Origin: Prosthecobacter debontii
Lineage (GTDB): Bacteria; Verrucomicrobiota; Verrucomicrobiia; Verrucomicrobiales; Verrucomicrobiaceae
Reading direction: 5' to 3'
DNA: 54,992 nucleotides
Assembly: GCA_945860295.1 (NCBI GenBank)
Contig: CAMAQH010000025.1
Coordinates: 1 to 54,992, forward strand
Shown: positions 44,059 to 54,900 of the stretch, one piece after another
How the letters are laid out: the number at the start of each line of letters is the position of its first letter
Numbering within the stretch: position 1 is the first letter of the stretch
Made by a program: the position numbers and the translations under genes
Notes under the pieces: generated by a model
Database searches by the model: none
What the model saw: only the letters and a program-made list of their open reading frames with translations
What the model was told of the DNA's origin: nothing

Positions 44059-44345
44059 GAGAGGACTTTGGACGAATCAAAGACGGATTGGCAAAGGAAT
44101 GGTGGCAGTGAAATGATTTGGATCAGAATCAGTCAGGATTTCTTCATTCCTTTGCCGACAAGCCTCAGCTTTCGGTTTTGATTGAACCTCACCACCGCAG
44201 GCAGCGCGGCCAGCCTATTGCCAACAAGCCTAAGCTTTCGGTTTTGATTGAACAGCCATCATCAGTTGCCCATTTCATGCGTGAGCCCTGCCAGCACCCG
44301 CGTCATTCCTTGCGCGCTCCCGCCCTCTGCGCTTAGTGGCGCCCC
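44059..44345. repeat. Divergent gap with two 34-bp direct repeats
   Basis: Two nearly identical 34-bp repeats lie at 44154-44187 and 44220-44253, 66 bp apart; both contain AAGCCT, CTTTCGGTTTTGATTGAAC. They differ at two positions. Located between the sigma factor and the deacetylase gene, they may be regulator-binding or sigma-dependent promoter elements. No other signal was recognised. Confidence 0.6.
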
Positions 44346-45194
44346 GTGACCTTTCGCCATCCCAAACACGACGTTTTCATCCCCGATCAGACTGAACCCT
44401 GGACTGCGCTGCGGCGTGTGACGCATCTGGGCATCGTCTCACATCAAGACGATCTGGAGATCGCCGCTTACCACGGCATCACCGAGTGTTTTAAATGTGA
44501 GGACCAATGGTTTGGGGGTGTCGTCGTCACCGACGGTTCTGGTAGTCCGCGCAAAGGGCCGTATGAAAAGTACACGGACGAAGAGATGCAGCAGGTGCGC
44601 CTGATTGAGCAGCGCAAGGCGGCCTATGTTGGCGAGTACAGTTTCATGGCCCAGCTCGGATATCCGAGTGAGGAGGTGAAAACGCAACGCAACGGCCCCG
44701 TGGTCGAGGACATCAAATTCATCCTGGAGCACGCACAGCCTGAGTTTCTCTACCTGCATAATCCCTGTGACCGCCACGACACGCATGTGGCCACTTTTTT
44801 TCGTTGCATTGAGGCTGTCCGCGCGCTGCCACCGGAGATGCGCCCAAAGAAAGTCTATGGCTGCGAAGTCTGGCGCAAACTCGACTGGCCGGTCAGTGAG
44901 GACAAAGTCATGCTTTGGGTGGACAAGCACCCGCACATGCTGCGCCCGCTGCTCGGCGTCTTCGACAGTCAGATTAGCGGCGGCAAGCGCTACGACCTTG
45001 CGGAAGAAGGTTTGCGCCATGCTAATGCGACCTACTTCGACTCGCACACCACGGATAAGACGAGCCTGCTCTCCTTTGCTCTCGATCTGACACCCCTCGT
45101 CGAAGATGACCAGCTCGATGTGCAAAAATACACTCTTGGTTATATCCACCGTCTGGAAAAGGATGTGGCGGAGCGGATGGCGCGCTACGTTTGA
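44346..45194 (+). CDS. PIG-L (LmbE-like) family deacetylase
   Basis: This 282-residue protein shows the metal-binding H-x-D-D motif in VSHQDDLE (32-39), the usual family form being H-P-D-D, and later CDRHDTHVATF with additional His ligands. PIG-L enzymes remove N-acetyl groups from GlcNAc-linked small molecules such as mycothiol precursors or bacillithiol intermediates. The target here is not known. The start is a GTG. It precedes a lipoprotein gene by 9 bp, so they are co-transcribed. Confidence 0.82.
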   Translation: MTFRHPKHDVFIPDQTEPWTALRRVTHLGIVSHQDDLEIAAYHGITECFKCEDQWFGGVVVTDGSGSPRKGPYEKYTDEEMQQVRLIEQRKAAYVGEYSFMAQLGYPSEEVKTQRNGPVVEDIKFILEHAQPEFLYLHNPCDRHDTHVATFFRCIEAVRALPPEMRPKKVYGCEVWRKLDWPVSEDKVMLWVDKHPHMLRPLLGVFDSQISGGKRYDLAEEGLRHANATYFDSHTTDKTSLLSFALDLTPLVEDDQLDVQKYTLGYIHRLEKDVAERMARYV

Positions 45195-45203
45195 CCCCAC
45201 GCC

Positions 45204-46202
45204 ATGCGTTACCTTACGCCCAGCCTGCTGGCCTTGTTACTGTTTGGGGCATGTGCGCCAGTGACTCCTCATGGCCCGGTGGATGCAGGTATTCTGAAAA
45301 AGATGGATGCGCAGGCCATCACACGCGCTGAGTTCCAGAGGCGGCTGCAGTCTCCTGCGCTGCTGTCATCGCTTGTGCCTCCACATTCGGGGATCACGCT
45401 GCCCTTCAGCATGGTCTCCGGCACACCCTGCATCCAGGCAGGCATCGGCGCAGGAAAGACCCTGCAGATGATGATTGATACGGGTGCTGCGCGCATGATG
45501 ATCCATTCGCGCACCGTGGTGCAGCATCAGTTCCCGGTGGTTCGCTCGGATCAGGCACGGGTCACCATGATGGGTGTCGCTGGTAGTGAGCAGGGCCGTC
45601 TTGGCCTCGTCGCGCCATTGCAGTTGGGGGCTTGGCAGATGCAGGGCTACCCGTGTTTTATCAGGACACAAGAAAGTCGGCTGCAGGGTGCCCAGCCGAC
45701 GACAGACATCCTTGGGTTCGACTTGCCAGCGCGCGTTTGTTCCTACCTCACTTTTGATTACCTCGAGAAAACTGTCACCTTTGCCTTTCGTGAAACTTTC
45801 ACTCCGAAGGCAGGCCTGAGTTCGTCATCAGCACCGCTGAGCATCACCCAGGGTGTGCCATTCATCCAAGCCAATGCCAAAGGTGTCAGCTGGCAGTGCC
45901 TTGTAGATACAGGCTCATTCAACGGCATCGAGATCGATGAAGCGCTTGCGGCAAAACTCGGCGTTCAGGATCAGGGCACACCCGTGAAAGGTCTGTATCT
46001 AATCGCCGTCGGCGGCACACTCAGCTCAGAGACCGCCAGGCTCCGCACCGTCACACTTAATGAAATCAGTCTCATCGGCGGTAAGCACACAAAAGCAGAA
46101 GTGGACATCTCGCCCGGCTTGCCGCGTGTCGGTTCTTTCTTCCTCAAAGACTACCGCGTCACCTTCGACTTCCGCCGCAGGCGTCTCTGGCTTGAGTGGT
46201 AG
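45204..46202 (+). CDS. Lipoprotein with two retropepsin-like aspartyl protease motifs
   Basis: The 332-residue product has a lipobox LLFGAC (Cys17). The mature part holds MIDTGAARMMI (Asp92-Thr-Gly-Ala) and, after a linker, LVDTGSFNGIEI (Asp235-Thr-Gly-Ser), each in a retropepsin-like fold with glycine/hydrophobic psi-loops. Single retropepsins dimerise through one D-T/S-G; two in one chain would mimic a pepsin-like pair. It is presumably anchored to a membrane and exposed to the periplasm. Substrate unknown. It shares a transcript with the deacetylase gene. Confidence 0.75.
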   Translation: MRYLTPSLLALLLFGACAPVTPHGPVDAGILKKMDAQAITRAEFQRRLQSPALLSSLVPPHSGITLPFSMVSGTPCIQAGIGAGKTLQMMIDTGAARMMIHSRTVVQHQFPVVRSDQARVTMMGVAGSEQGRLGLVAPLQLGAWQMQGYPCFIRTQESRLQGAQPTTDILGFDLPARVCSYLTFDYLEKTVTFAFRETFTPKAGLSSSSAPLSITQGVPFIQANAKGVSWQCLVDTGSFNGIEIDEALAAKLGVQDQGTPVKGLYLIAVGGTLSSETARLRTVTLNEISLIGGKHTKAEVDISPGLPRVGSFFLKDYRVTFDFRRRRLWLEW

Positions 46203-46233
46203 GCGCAGATACGAGCCGAGCCTAGAGAGTGTG

Positions 46234-47382
46234 TCAAACCTGACCGAGCAGCGCCGTGCCCAGCAGTTCAAGGTAGCGGCTTCTGGTCTGGGCCACGAAT
46301 TCAGGCGCGCAGGTTTGATGGTTCGCGGCATCTCCAGACCACAACCACGGCCGCAGCATGGAGCTGGCTTCCTCCAGCGAAAAAACGCCAATTCCCGGCA
46401 CCATGCTGGCGGTGAGCAGTCGGCTGTCATTGCCGGTGAGGAAGACACGTTTGCCCATAGCTGCGGCAACGACGGCCCCATGCACACGATTAACCACTGC
46501 CAGCGTGCAGCGGGAATAAACATCCAGGTAGTCCCGCCAGTTCCGGCTGAGGAAACGCGGAATCTCCGGTAAAAGTCGTGCGGCCACTGCATGTTCGTCT
46601 TTGTTATGGCAGACCATCAAGCAGGGTTCAGCCGCCGCCAGCCGCCGCGCCTCGGCACAGAAAGCTTCCTGCCATTTTGCGGCAGCGTTGCCGCCTGCGA
46701 AATCATAATGCCCGCCGCCATGCATAAAATTCAACGCCACAAACTCCCCCTGACGCGGGCTGATACCGGCCAGGGCAGGGGCAAAGATCGAGGTGCAGGG
46801 TAGCAGCGGAACGTCATGGCCACATGCGAGCACAATGGCGTGCGCCAAGGGGTCGCGGGTCGTTGTCAGGACCGTATCACGGGTGAACTCGGTGATGAAC
46901 TGGCGGCAGTCCTGGTCCGCCACGATCTCCGAGCCGTCACTCCCCCAGGGCTGACATGCGCCTGCGGCCAGATTCATGAACGGTGGCATGGGCTCACAGA
47001 GTCGCCAGCGCCGGGTTACCATGGCTAGCCACTCCGCCTCTGAGCACTTGGAATACTCATTGATCCAGTAAACCGGCGCCCCGCATTGGACAATTAAGTC
47101 ACTGTCAAGAATCATGTCCGCACGCGGATTGACTGGCAGCAGGTCGATCAAGTCAGCCAGCCGCCGCCGCCATGACAAATAGTTCGGCAGGTCGCGGGTC
47201 AGTAGATCAAGTTGGGCCCAAGTTTGACCGCGAACTGCCAGCGGGAAATGCTTGTGCAGCACGCGCTCTTCAAAAGGACCGTAAATCTCCCTGAGCAGGC
47301 TGACTATACCTGCGCGCGCAAAATCATCCCCAACATTGTGTTCGAGAGTCGAGATAAGGCAGACTTTTTTCACGGGCGGCAA
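46234..47382 (-). CDS. Polysaccharide pyruvyl transferase family protein (second copy)
   Basis: The 382-residue protein starts KKVCLISTLEHNVGDDFARAG (the N-V-G-D-D equivalent of the family N-x-G-D), has a C-terminal VVNRVHGAVVAAAMGKRVFL with the conserved Arg and His, and NFMHGGGHYDF in the middle. The family adds pyruvate ketals or acts as other GT-B-like transferases on glycans. It overlaps the following glycosyltransferase gene by 13 bp, so it works with that enzyme, at a site separate from the main O-antigen locus. It differs in sequence from the copy at 24817-25845. Confidence 0.75.
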   Translation of the reverse strand: MPPVKKVCLISTLEHNVGDDFARAGIVSLLREIYGPFEERVLHKHFPLAVRGQTWAQLDLLTRDLPNYLSWRRRLADLIDLLPVNPRADMILDSDLIVQCGAPVYWINEYSKCSEAEWLAMVTRRWRLCEPMPPFMNLAAGACQPWGSDGSEIVADQDCRQFITEFTRDTVLTTTRDPLAHAIVLACGHDVPLLPCTSIFAPALAGISPRQGEFVALNFMHGGGHYDFAGGNAAAKWQEAFCAEARRLAAAEPCLMVCHNKDEHAVAARLLPEIPRFLSRNWRDYLDVYSRCTLAVVNRVHGAVVAAAMGKRVFLTGNDSRLLTASMVPGIGVFSLEEASSMLRPWLWSGDAANHQTCAPEFVAQTRSRYLELLGTALLGQV

Positions 47383-48380
47383 AGTGATTGAATCATATGC
47401 CGGAGCGCACGCGGGGACAATGGTGTCTTTGGCAGACCAACGACTCGATTAAGATAGGCGCGATCAGCCTCAAGCCAGGCGATGGGGGCCGCAGGATGGC
47501 GCAGGCTCGCTTCAAGTCTTACGGTGGGCAGCGCAGCGAGCGCAGCCTGGGCATTTTTGGTGTGAGTGGCATCCTCGCCAAAGCCAACATTAGAAATGAG
47601 ATTGCCAGCCGGAATGATACTGAGCCCACCGCGGAGCAATTTGGCAAAAGCCCACTGATAATCCCAGGTGTCAAGCCTGCCGGAGGCGACTTTGTCAAAA
47701 ACCTTGCGCCGCCAACTGGCCTCAAAGTTCTCCGGGCAGAGTTCACGCAGCCGTCGGGAGTTGCGTAGTTCGGGCCAAGCACGCATCTCCACATCATAGG
47801 CACTCCATGCGCGCCGCCATGTGGCCCACCCCCAAACCGGGCCGAACCTAGAAAAATAATAACTCTCACCCGTCCTGCTCTTCCCAGCCAAGTTGCTGCC
47901 ACAGATTTGCATGACATCCGGCACACCTCTATAGCGTGCCAGCAACGCCTCACAAAAAGGGAAAAAGGACGTGTCGGGCACGCAGTCATCTTCAAGGATG
48001 ATACATTCTTCATGCCGCGAAAAAGCCCAATCCAGAGCGCCGGCCACCCCTTGGCGGCAGCCCTGCCACAGGGCGGAAAACCGGGTTTCCAGTCGGCAAT
48101 CCCAGTCAACGGCCGCCATGACCAGCTCGCGCACCGCCTGGCACTGCGCATCTGTCTCCGGACCATCCGCAGCCACGAGCAGAGTCTTGGGGCGGACTTG
48201 CCGCAGGACCGCCAACACCGCCTGAGTGTGCGCTGGGCGCTTGTGAACTAGAAGTAAAACTGGTGTCTGACAGCCTAGTGGGCTGCTGGCTCCTTCAAGG
48301 CACCTGGAATGACTAGCCTGGGTCGTGGAGTGTATCAAAGCCATCGAGCAGGAGATAGCCGCAACCCAAGTCGATTGCAA
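47370..48380 (-). CDS. GT2-like glycosyltransferase (GNT-I/HlpA-like)
   Basis: The 336-residue product begins its domain at PVLLLVHKRPAHTQAVLAVL and contains a metal-binding EDDC segment in ECIILEDDCVPDTSFFPF, followed by GWATWRRAW and DTWDYQWAFA, typical of an HlpA/GNT-I-like GT-A group. The first 35 codons look unlike the family; an ATG at 48344 may be the true start. It would transfer a sugar in the cytoplasm. It is upstream of, and overlaps, the second pyruvyltransferase-like gene. Confidence 0.75.
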   Translation of the reverse strand: MQSTWVAAISCSMALIHSTTQASHSRCLEGASSPLGCQTPVLLLVHKRPAHTQAVLAVLRQVRPKTLLVAADGPETDAQCQAVRELVMAAVDWDCRLETRFSALWQGCRQGVAGALDWAFSRHEECIILEDDCVPDTSFFPFCEALLARYRGVPDVMQICGSNLAGKSRTGESYYFSRFGPVWGWATWRRAWSAYDVEMRAWPELRNSRRLRELCPENFEASWRRKVFDKVASGRLDTWDYQWAFAKLLRGGLSIIPAGNLISNVGFGEDATHTKNAQAALAALPTVRLEASLRHPAAPIAWLEADRAYLNRVVGLPKTPLSPRALRHMIQSLCRP

Positions 48381-48954
48381 AATAATTGAAGCTATTCACT
48401 AATGCTATATATTTCTAAGATTTTAAACTTAAATCATAAAGTTATACATAGTGTTACTATTCTTTTGAACTTAATAACTTAGTTTTAAGGCAGTTAAGAT
48501 GGGCGGTTGAAAAAGCCCCAGCGGCCACCTGCCTGGCGCGGGCAGCTAGTCCTTTTGAGTGTGTGGATGCACCAAATATTTTGAAATAAATAGCTCGACA
48601 CCTTGGGCTGTGTCGTTATTGGGTGGGGGTTTTTCAGGTTCTTCCTTTCTTTTCAGGTTCTTCCTTTCACTAGAAAATATGCTACGCTCTAAGCCACCAA
48701 GCCCACGCACGGTCACTTTAGACCCAGCCGTGGTGATCTGCGCCGTCCAGGCGCAGCCAGCGGGGGGTGCCCGCCTGTGCTGCCCCCGTGCGCATGGCGC
48801 GCTGCTGGAGCGCTATTTTTTGCGTGCTGGCGCCCGTAGCGCTCCCAAGCGCAAGGCGATGCGACCCACGCTGCCCCTCCTGAGCGCCGCTTGGCGTCTC
48901 CCGCTTGTCCAACAGGGCACAGCCCCATCATTTCTCGCTCACTCGACCCACTTC
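48381..48954. other. Upstream region of giant surface-protein gene
   Basis: This region falls into two parts. 48400-48500 is AT-rich with an inverted repeat AAGTTAT (48439-48445) / ATAACTT (48474-48480). From about 48500 it is GC-rich. A 19-bp tandem repeat (TTTCAGGTTCTTCCTTTCT twice, 48632-48669) precedes an ATG at 48679 whose frame runs open into the giant gene; that 92-codon stretch is an Ala/Arg/Pro-rich leader without signal-peptide character. I treat it as a long leader, not coding, with moderate confidence. Confidence 0.4.
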
Positions 48955-51900
48955 ATGAAAACGCTCCGTCACTTGACACTCACTCTGCTCTTCAGCCTGC
49001 TCGCACTGCCAGCCGTTCATGCGGCGCCGGCTGAGACAAGCCCCGCGCCAGGCAAGCCCAAACAGCTTGCCTCCCCGGAACAGGTGCCTCAGGGCTTGGA
49101 GAAATCCGACTGGTCGAGCATCCGTGCAGCGTATGAGGCAGGGCGTCATGCCTTCCAGCCCACGGCCAGCGGCTGGCAGGCGCGTAATCCGGGCCAGCAG
49201 TGGACCACCCAGTTTGACCAGCGCGGCTTCCTTGCACAGCCAAAGGCTGGCGGTTGGACCTGGGGGCTGGAGTTGCAGAGCTACGGCTTTGGGGAACAGC
49301 AGACAGCCGTCGGCGGCACTCCGGCGGTGAAGGCCGAGGGTCAGCGCCTTTCCTATCAGTGGGACGCCACCGTGCAGGAGTGGTTCGTCAATGACCAGCG
49401 CGGGCTGGAACATGGCTTCACCATCAGTCAAAGGCCGGAGGCTGACCCGACGCTCAAGTCTTCAGACTCAACGCTCAATTTTGTCATCGCCACCCGTGGC
49501 AGCCTTTCCCCCCAAGTGGCAGCCGACGCACAGGGTGTGTCGTTCCAAGACAAAAGTGGGGCCACGGTGCTGAACTACGCTGGATTGAAAGTCTGGGATG
49601 CGGACGGCAAGACGCTGGCATCACGCTTCGAGCCTGCCGGTGAAGGCCGCGTGCGGCTGCGGGTGGACGAAAGCTCAGCACGTTACCCCATCACGATTGA
49701 TCCCATCGCCCAGCAGGCGTATTTGAAGCCAGACGCCTTTGGCACGACGCAGGTGGGCGACTTATTCGGCTCTTCGGTGGCGGTGAGCGGGGATACGGTG
49801 GTCGTCGCCGCGCGTAGTGAGAACAGCAGCACGACGGGGGTGAACAGCACGCCCGATGAGGCTGCCGCCGATTCTGGAGCAGCTTATGTCTTTGTGCGCA
49901 GCGGCGGCACGTGGAGCCAGCAGGCTTATCTAAAGGCCAGCCAGGTCACGGCGGGAGACAATTTCGGTGGTTTCTCCGTGGCGGTGAGCGGGGACACGGT
50001 GGTCGTTGGGGCTAACCTAGAGGATAGCAGCACCACGGGCGTGAACAGCACGCCCGACGAGTTGGGCGCAGATGCAGGTGCGGCGTATGTGTTTGTGCGG
50101 AGCGGAACGACCTGGACCGAGCAGGCCTATCTGAAGGCGAGCCAAGTCACGGCGGGTGACCAGTTTGGCGTTTCGGTGGCGGTCTCGGGTGACACGGTGG
50201 TCGTTGGGGCTAACTTTGAGGACAGCAGTTCCACGGGTGCGAACAGCACGCCCAATGAAGTGTTTGGTGTAGCTGGCAATGCCGGAGCAGCCTATGTGTT
50301 TGTGCGCAGCGGAACGACCTGGACCCAGCAGGCCTACCTGAAGGCCAGCCAAGTCTCGGCGCTTGACCAATTCGGCGCCTCGGTGGCGGTCTCGGGCAAC
50401 ACGGTGGTCGTCGGGGCCGCCCATGAGGACAGCAGTACCACGGGGGTGAACAGCACGCCCGACGAGTCGGTCTCTGCGGCCGGAGCGGCGTACGTGTTTG
50501 TGCGCAGCGGGACGACCTGGACCGAGCAGGCCTATCTCAAAGCCAGCCAAGTCACGGCGACAGACTTTTTCGGTAACTCAGTGTCAGTCTCGGGCGATAC
50601 GGTGGTCGTCGGGGCTAACCAGGAGGACAGCGGCACCACGGGCGTGAACAGCACGCCCGACGAGTCGGTCTCTGCGGCCGGAGCGGCGTACGTGTTTGTG
50701 CGCAGCGACGGCACATGGAGCCAGCAGGCCTATCTCAAGCCCAGCCACGTCACGATTGCAGATCAGTTTGGCTTCACGTTGGCGGTGTCGGGCGACACGC
50801 TGGTGGTCGGGTCTCATTTTGAGGACAGCAGCACCACGGGCATCAATAGGACGCCCAACGAGAGCGACTTGAGTGCCGGGGCGGCGTATGTGTTTGTGCG
50901 AAGCGGGACGACCTGGAGCCAGCAGGCCTACCTCAAGGCCAGCCAGGTCAATACGCAGGACTATTTTGCCCGATCAGTGGCGGTGAGTGGAGACACGGTG
51001 GTCGTTGGGGCTCCCCAGGAGGACAGCAGCACCACGGGCATCAACAGCACGCCCGATGAGGCTGACAGCTCAGCCGGGGCGGCCTATGTGTTCATCGGAC
51101 TCGGCGCAGGAGCACCCGCCCCCACGGTGACGGATGTCAGCCCCGCTACCGGCACGACCGCAGGCGGCACCAGCGTCACCATCACCGGCACGGACTTCAC
51201 CGGAGCCACCGGTGTGACCATCGGCGGTGCAGCAGCGACGAGTGTGACCGTGGTCAATGACACGACGATCACGGCTACTACGCCTGCGGGCAGCGCTGGC
51301 ACGGCCAGCGTGGTGGTCACCACCTCTGCCGGCAGCAATGCAGCGAATACGCTCTTCACGTATGCGAACCAAGCGCCGGTGATCACCAGCAACGGTGGCG
51401 GAGCCGCAGCGGCGATCAATGTGGCCGAGAATGCCACGGCCGTGACGACGGTGACGGCCACGGATGCGGACTCAGGTCAGACGAAGACCTACAGCATCAG
51501 TGGTGGTGCGGATTCGGCTCAATTTAGCATCAACTCCAGCACCGGCGTGCTCACCTTCCGTATTGCGCGAGATTATGAAAACCCTGCTGACGCGGGTTTG
51601 AACAATGTCTATGATTTGATCGTGACCGTGACTGATAATGGCACGGGCAGTTTATCGGATAGCCAAACGCTCAGCGTCACCGTCACCAATGTGAACGAGT
51701 CCAACGCTCTCTTAGCGATCGATAACACGGGCGCGAACGATCCAGTCAACATCAACACGGGCAGGAACTGGAATTTTAGGATTTCAGCGGGTGCGGGTGG
51801 CGTGGTTAAGATTGATCGGGCTTTGTTTGGTCTCAATAAAGGAGTCAATGCCGTAGAGGACATTACGTTTAAAATTTATAGCGGACTCGGCGGTAACCAG

Positions 51901-54900
51901 GTCGGTAACACGGTTTTGCGTCAGGCCACCTTGACCTCCCTTCAAGTTGATAATTTTTTCACAACCCAAGAAGTCTTTGCCTTCGACGAGCTCACTTTGA
52001 CTCCCGGGGATTACTCAGCAACTCTGACAACCCTAGCGCCCTCGGGAAACACGGATTACGACCTGAAGAATGGTAAAATCGCCATCTATGATGCCAGTGG
52101 TTATGTGGACGCCAATAGTACGGTTTTATCATCTTTTTATTGGGTTCAGGACAGCAATGACACCGGCACTGCTGGCACAAGCTTTGCGGTAAACAGCAGC
52201 CAGCCAGCTGGCAGTGCGCTGCAAGTGGCGGAAATCTCCGTTTTTAATGGTGCCACAATTTCGGACCCTGCACTGGCAGATGGTCAGCTTTCAGCCGTGA
52301 GTTTTGGTTCAGCGAATTTAGGCTCTACGGTAGCCAAAACCTTCACCCTCAAAAATGAGGGTCTAGACACCCTGACGCTCTATGGAATCAGTATCACTGG
52401 TAGCAATGCTGATCTTTTCAGTGTCACCACCGCACCCGCAACTTTGAGCTTGGCCGCAGGTGCTAGCACGACATTCACGGTATCCTTCAGTCCGGTGGTA
52501 AGCGGGGCGGCAGTCGCGGCCATGTCCATTGCCAGCAGCGACCCAGATGAGGCCTCCTTTGACTTGGTCTTAAACGGAGCAGGTGGTTCTGCGCCGGTGA
52601 TCACCAGCAACAGTGGCGGAGCGACAGCGGCCATCAATGTGGCAGAGAATAGCACGGCAGTGACGACGGTGACGGCTACAGATGCAGACGCAGGTCAGAC
52701 CCAGACCTACAGCATCGTCGTCGGTGCGGATTCGGCTAAATTTAGTATCGATCCTTCGACGGGTGTGCTGACCTTTGCTTCAGCGCCAAATTTTGAAGTG
52801 CCTACGGATGGGGGAGCCAATAACGTTTACGAGGTGACGGTCAAAATTGTCGATAATGGCAGCCCAGTCCTGGATGATACGCAGGCACTCAGCGTCACCG
52901 TCACCAATGTGAATGAAGCGCCGGTGATCACCAGCAATGGTGGTGGAGCAACCGCGGCGATCAATGTGGCCGAGAATAGCACGGCCGTGACGACGGTGGT
53001 CGCAACGGATGCGGACGTGGGTCAAACCGTGACCTACAGCATCACAGGGGGTGCGGATTCGGCTAAATTCAGCATCGTCGCTGCGACAGGCGTGCTGACT
53101 TTTGCCACAGCGCCTAATTTTGAAGTGCCAACCGATGGGGGAACTAATAACGTTTACGACCTGATCGTGACAGCCACCGATGACGGAAGTCCTGTAGGCA
53201 CCAAAACCCAGACTATTGCTGTCACCGTGACCAATGTGGACGACGCGCCAGTGATTACCTCCAGCGGCAGCGCAAGCTTCGCCGAGAACGCGACCGGCAC
53301 TGTCTATACAGCCGCCGGGAGCGACCCGGAGAGCGCAGCCCTGAGCTATACCCTGGGCGGCACGGATGCGGGTCGGTTCGATATCAATGCAACTTCCGGC
53401 GCCGTCACCTTCAAGGTCGCGCCCAATTTCGAAGCTCCTAGTGACAGCGGGACGGACAATGTCTATGACACCACTGTCACAGCCTCCGATGGCGGCCTGA
53501 GCAGCGCGGCGCGGGCCGTCGCCATCACCGTCACCGATGTGAATGAAGCGCCGGTGATCACTAGTAATGGTGGCGACACGCCAACGGGCATCAATGTCGC
53601 CGAGAATACCACGGCCGTGACCACGGTGACGGCCACTGATGTGGACGCAAGTCAGACCAAGACCTACAGCATCGTCGTCGGTGCGGATTCGGCTAAATTT
53701 AGTATCGATCCTTCGACAGGCGTTCTGACATTTGCTTCAGCGCCTAATTTTGAAGTGCCTACGGATGGGGGAGCCAATAACGTTTACGAGGTGACGGTTA
53801 AAATTGTCGATAATGGCAGCCCAGTCCTGGATGATACACAGGCGCTCAGCGTGACCGTCACCGATGTGAATGAAACGCCGGTGATCACCAGCAACAGTGG
53901 CGGAGCAACCGCGGCCATCAATGTGGCCGAGAATAGCACGGCCGTGACGACGGTAGTCGCCACGGATGCGGACGTGGGTCAAACCGTGACCTACAGCATC
54001 ACAGGGGGTGCGGATTCGGCTAAATTCAGCATCGTCGCTGCGACAGGCGTGCTGACTTTTGCCACAGCGCCTAATTTTGAAGTGCCAACCGATGGGGGAG
54101 GTAACAACGTTTACGACCTGATCGTGACCGCCACCGATGACGGCAGTCCTGTAGGCACCAAAACCCAGACTATTGCTGTCACCGTGACCGATGTGAGTCC
54201 GGCACCAACGCTGGCGGCCATCAGCAAAAGTGGCACTGAAGACACGACCGTGACTTTCACGGCGGCGAACTTCACCAGCGCCTTTACCGACCCTGAAAGT
54301 GGCTCTCTTACCAGCATCAGGGTGGTGACCCTGCCAGCGACGGGCCTACTGAAACTCTCTGGCACCAACGTCACCGCCAGCCAAGTCATCACGCTGGCCA
54401 ACCTCGGTAACCTGACCTACGTGCCGGTGGCCAATGAGAACGGTGACAAGACTTTCACAGCAACGGCCACGGATGGCAGCCTTACCTCCCCCACTGCGAC
54501 GGTGACGATGACGCTCGCGGCGGTGAACGATGCGCCGGTGATCACCAGCAACAGTGGCGGAGCCTCCGCCGCCATCAGTGTGGCTGAGAACAGCACGGCG
54601 GTGACGACGGTGGTCGCGACGGATGTGGATCTGCCTGCTCAAGGCATCACTTACAGCATCAGTGGCACTGATTCGGCTAAATTTAGCATCGTTCCTGCGA
54701 CAGGGGTGCTGACTTTTGTTTCAGCGCCGAATTTTGAAGTGCCAACAGATGGCGGAACTAATAACGTTTACGACCTGGTCGTGACAGCCACCGATGACGG
54801 AAGTCCTGTAGGCACAAAAACCCAGACCATTGTCTTGACCGTAACTAATGTGAATGAAGCACCGGTCATCACCAGCAACGGCGGCGATACGCCAACGGGC

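Noticed and set aside
44439..45200. 253-codon minus-strand frame
   Set aside because: It is antisense to the PIG-L deacetylase with its HQDDLE motif; a composition shadow.
48713..48931. 72-codon minus-strand frame upstream of the giant gene
   Set aside because: No start signal or family match; a product of the GC-rich leader.
51070..54642. Several minus-strand frames of 80-125 codons
   Set aside because: They are antisense to the repeat modules of the giant protein and recur with its repeat period, as expected for shadows.
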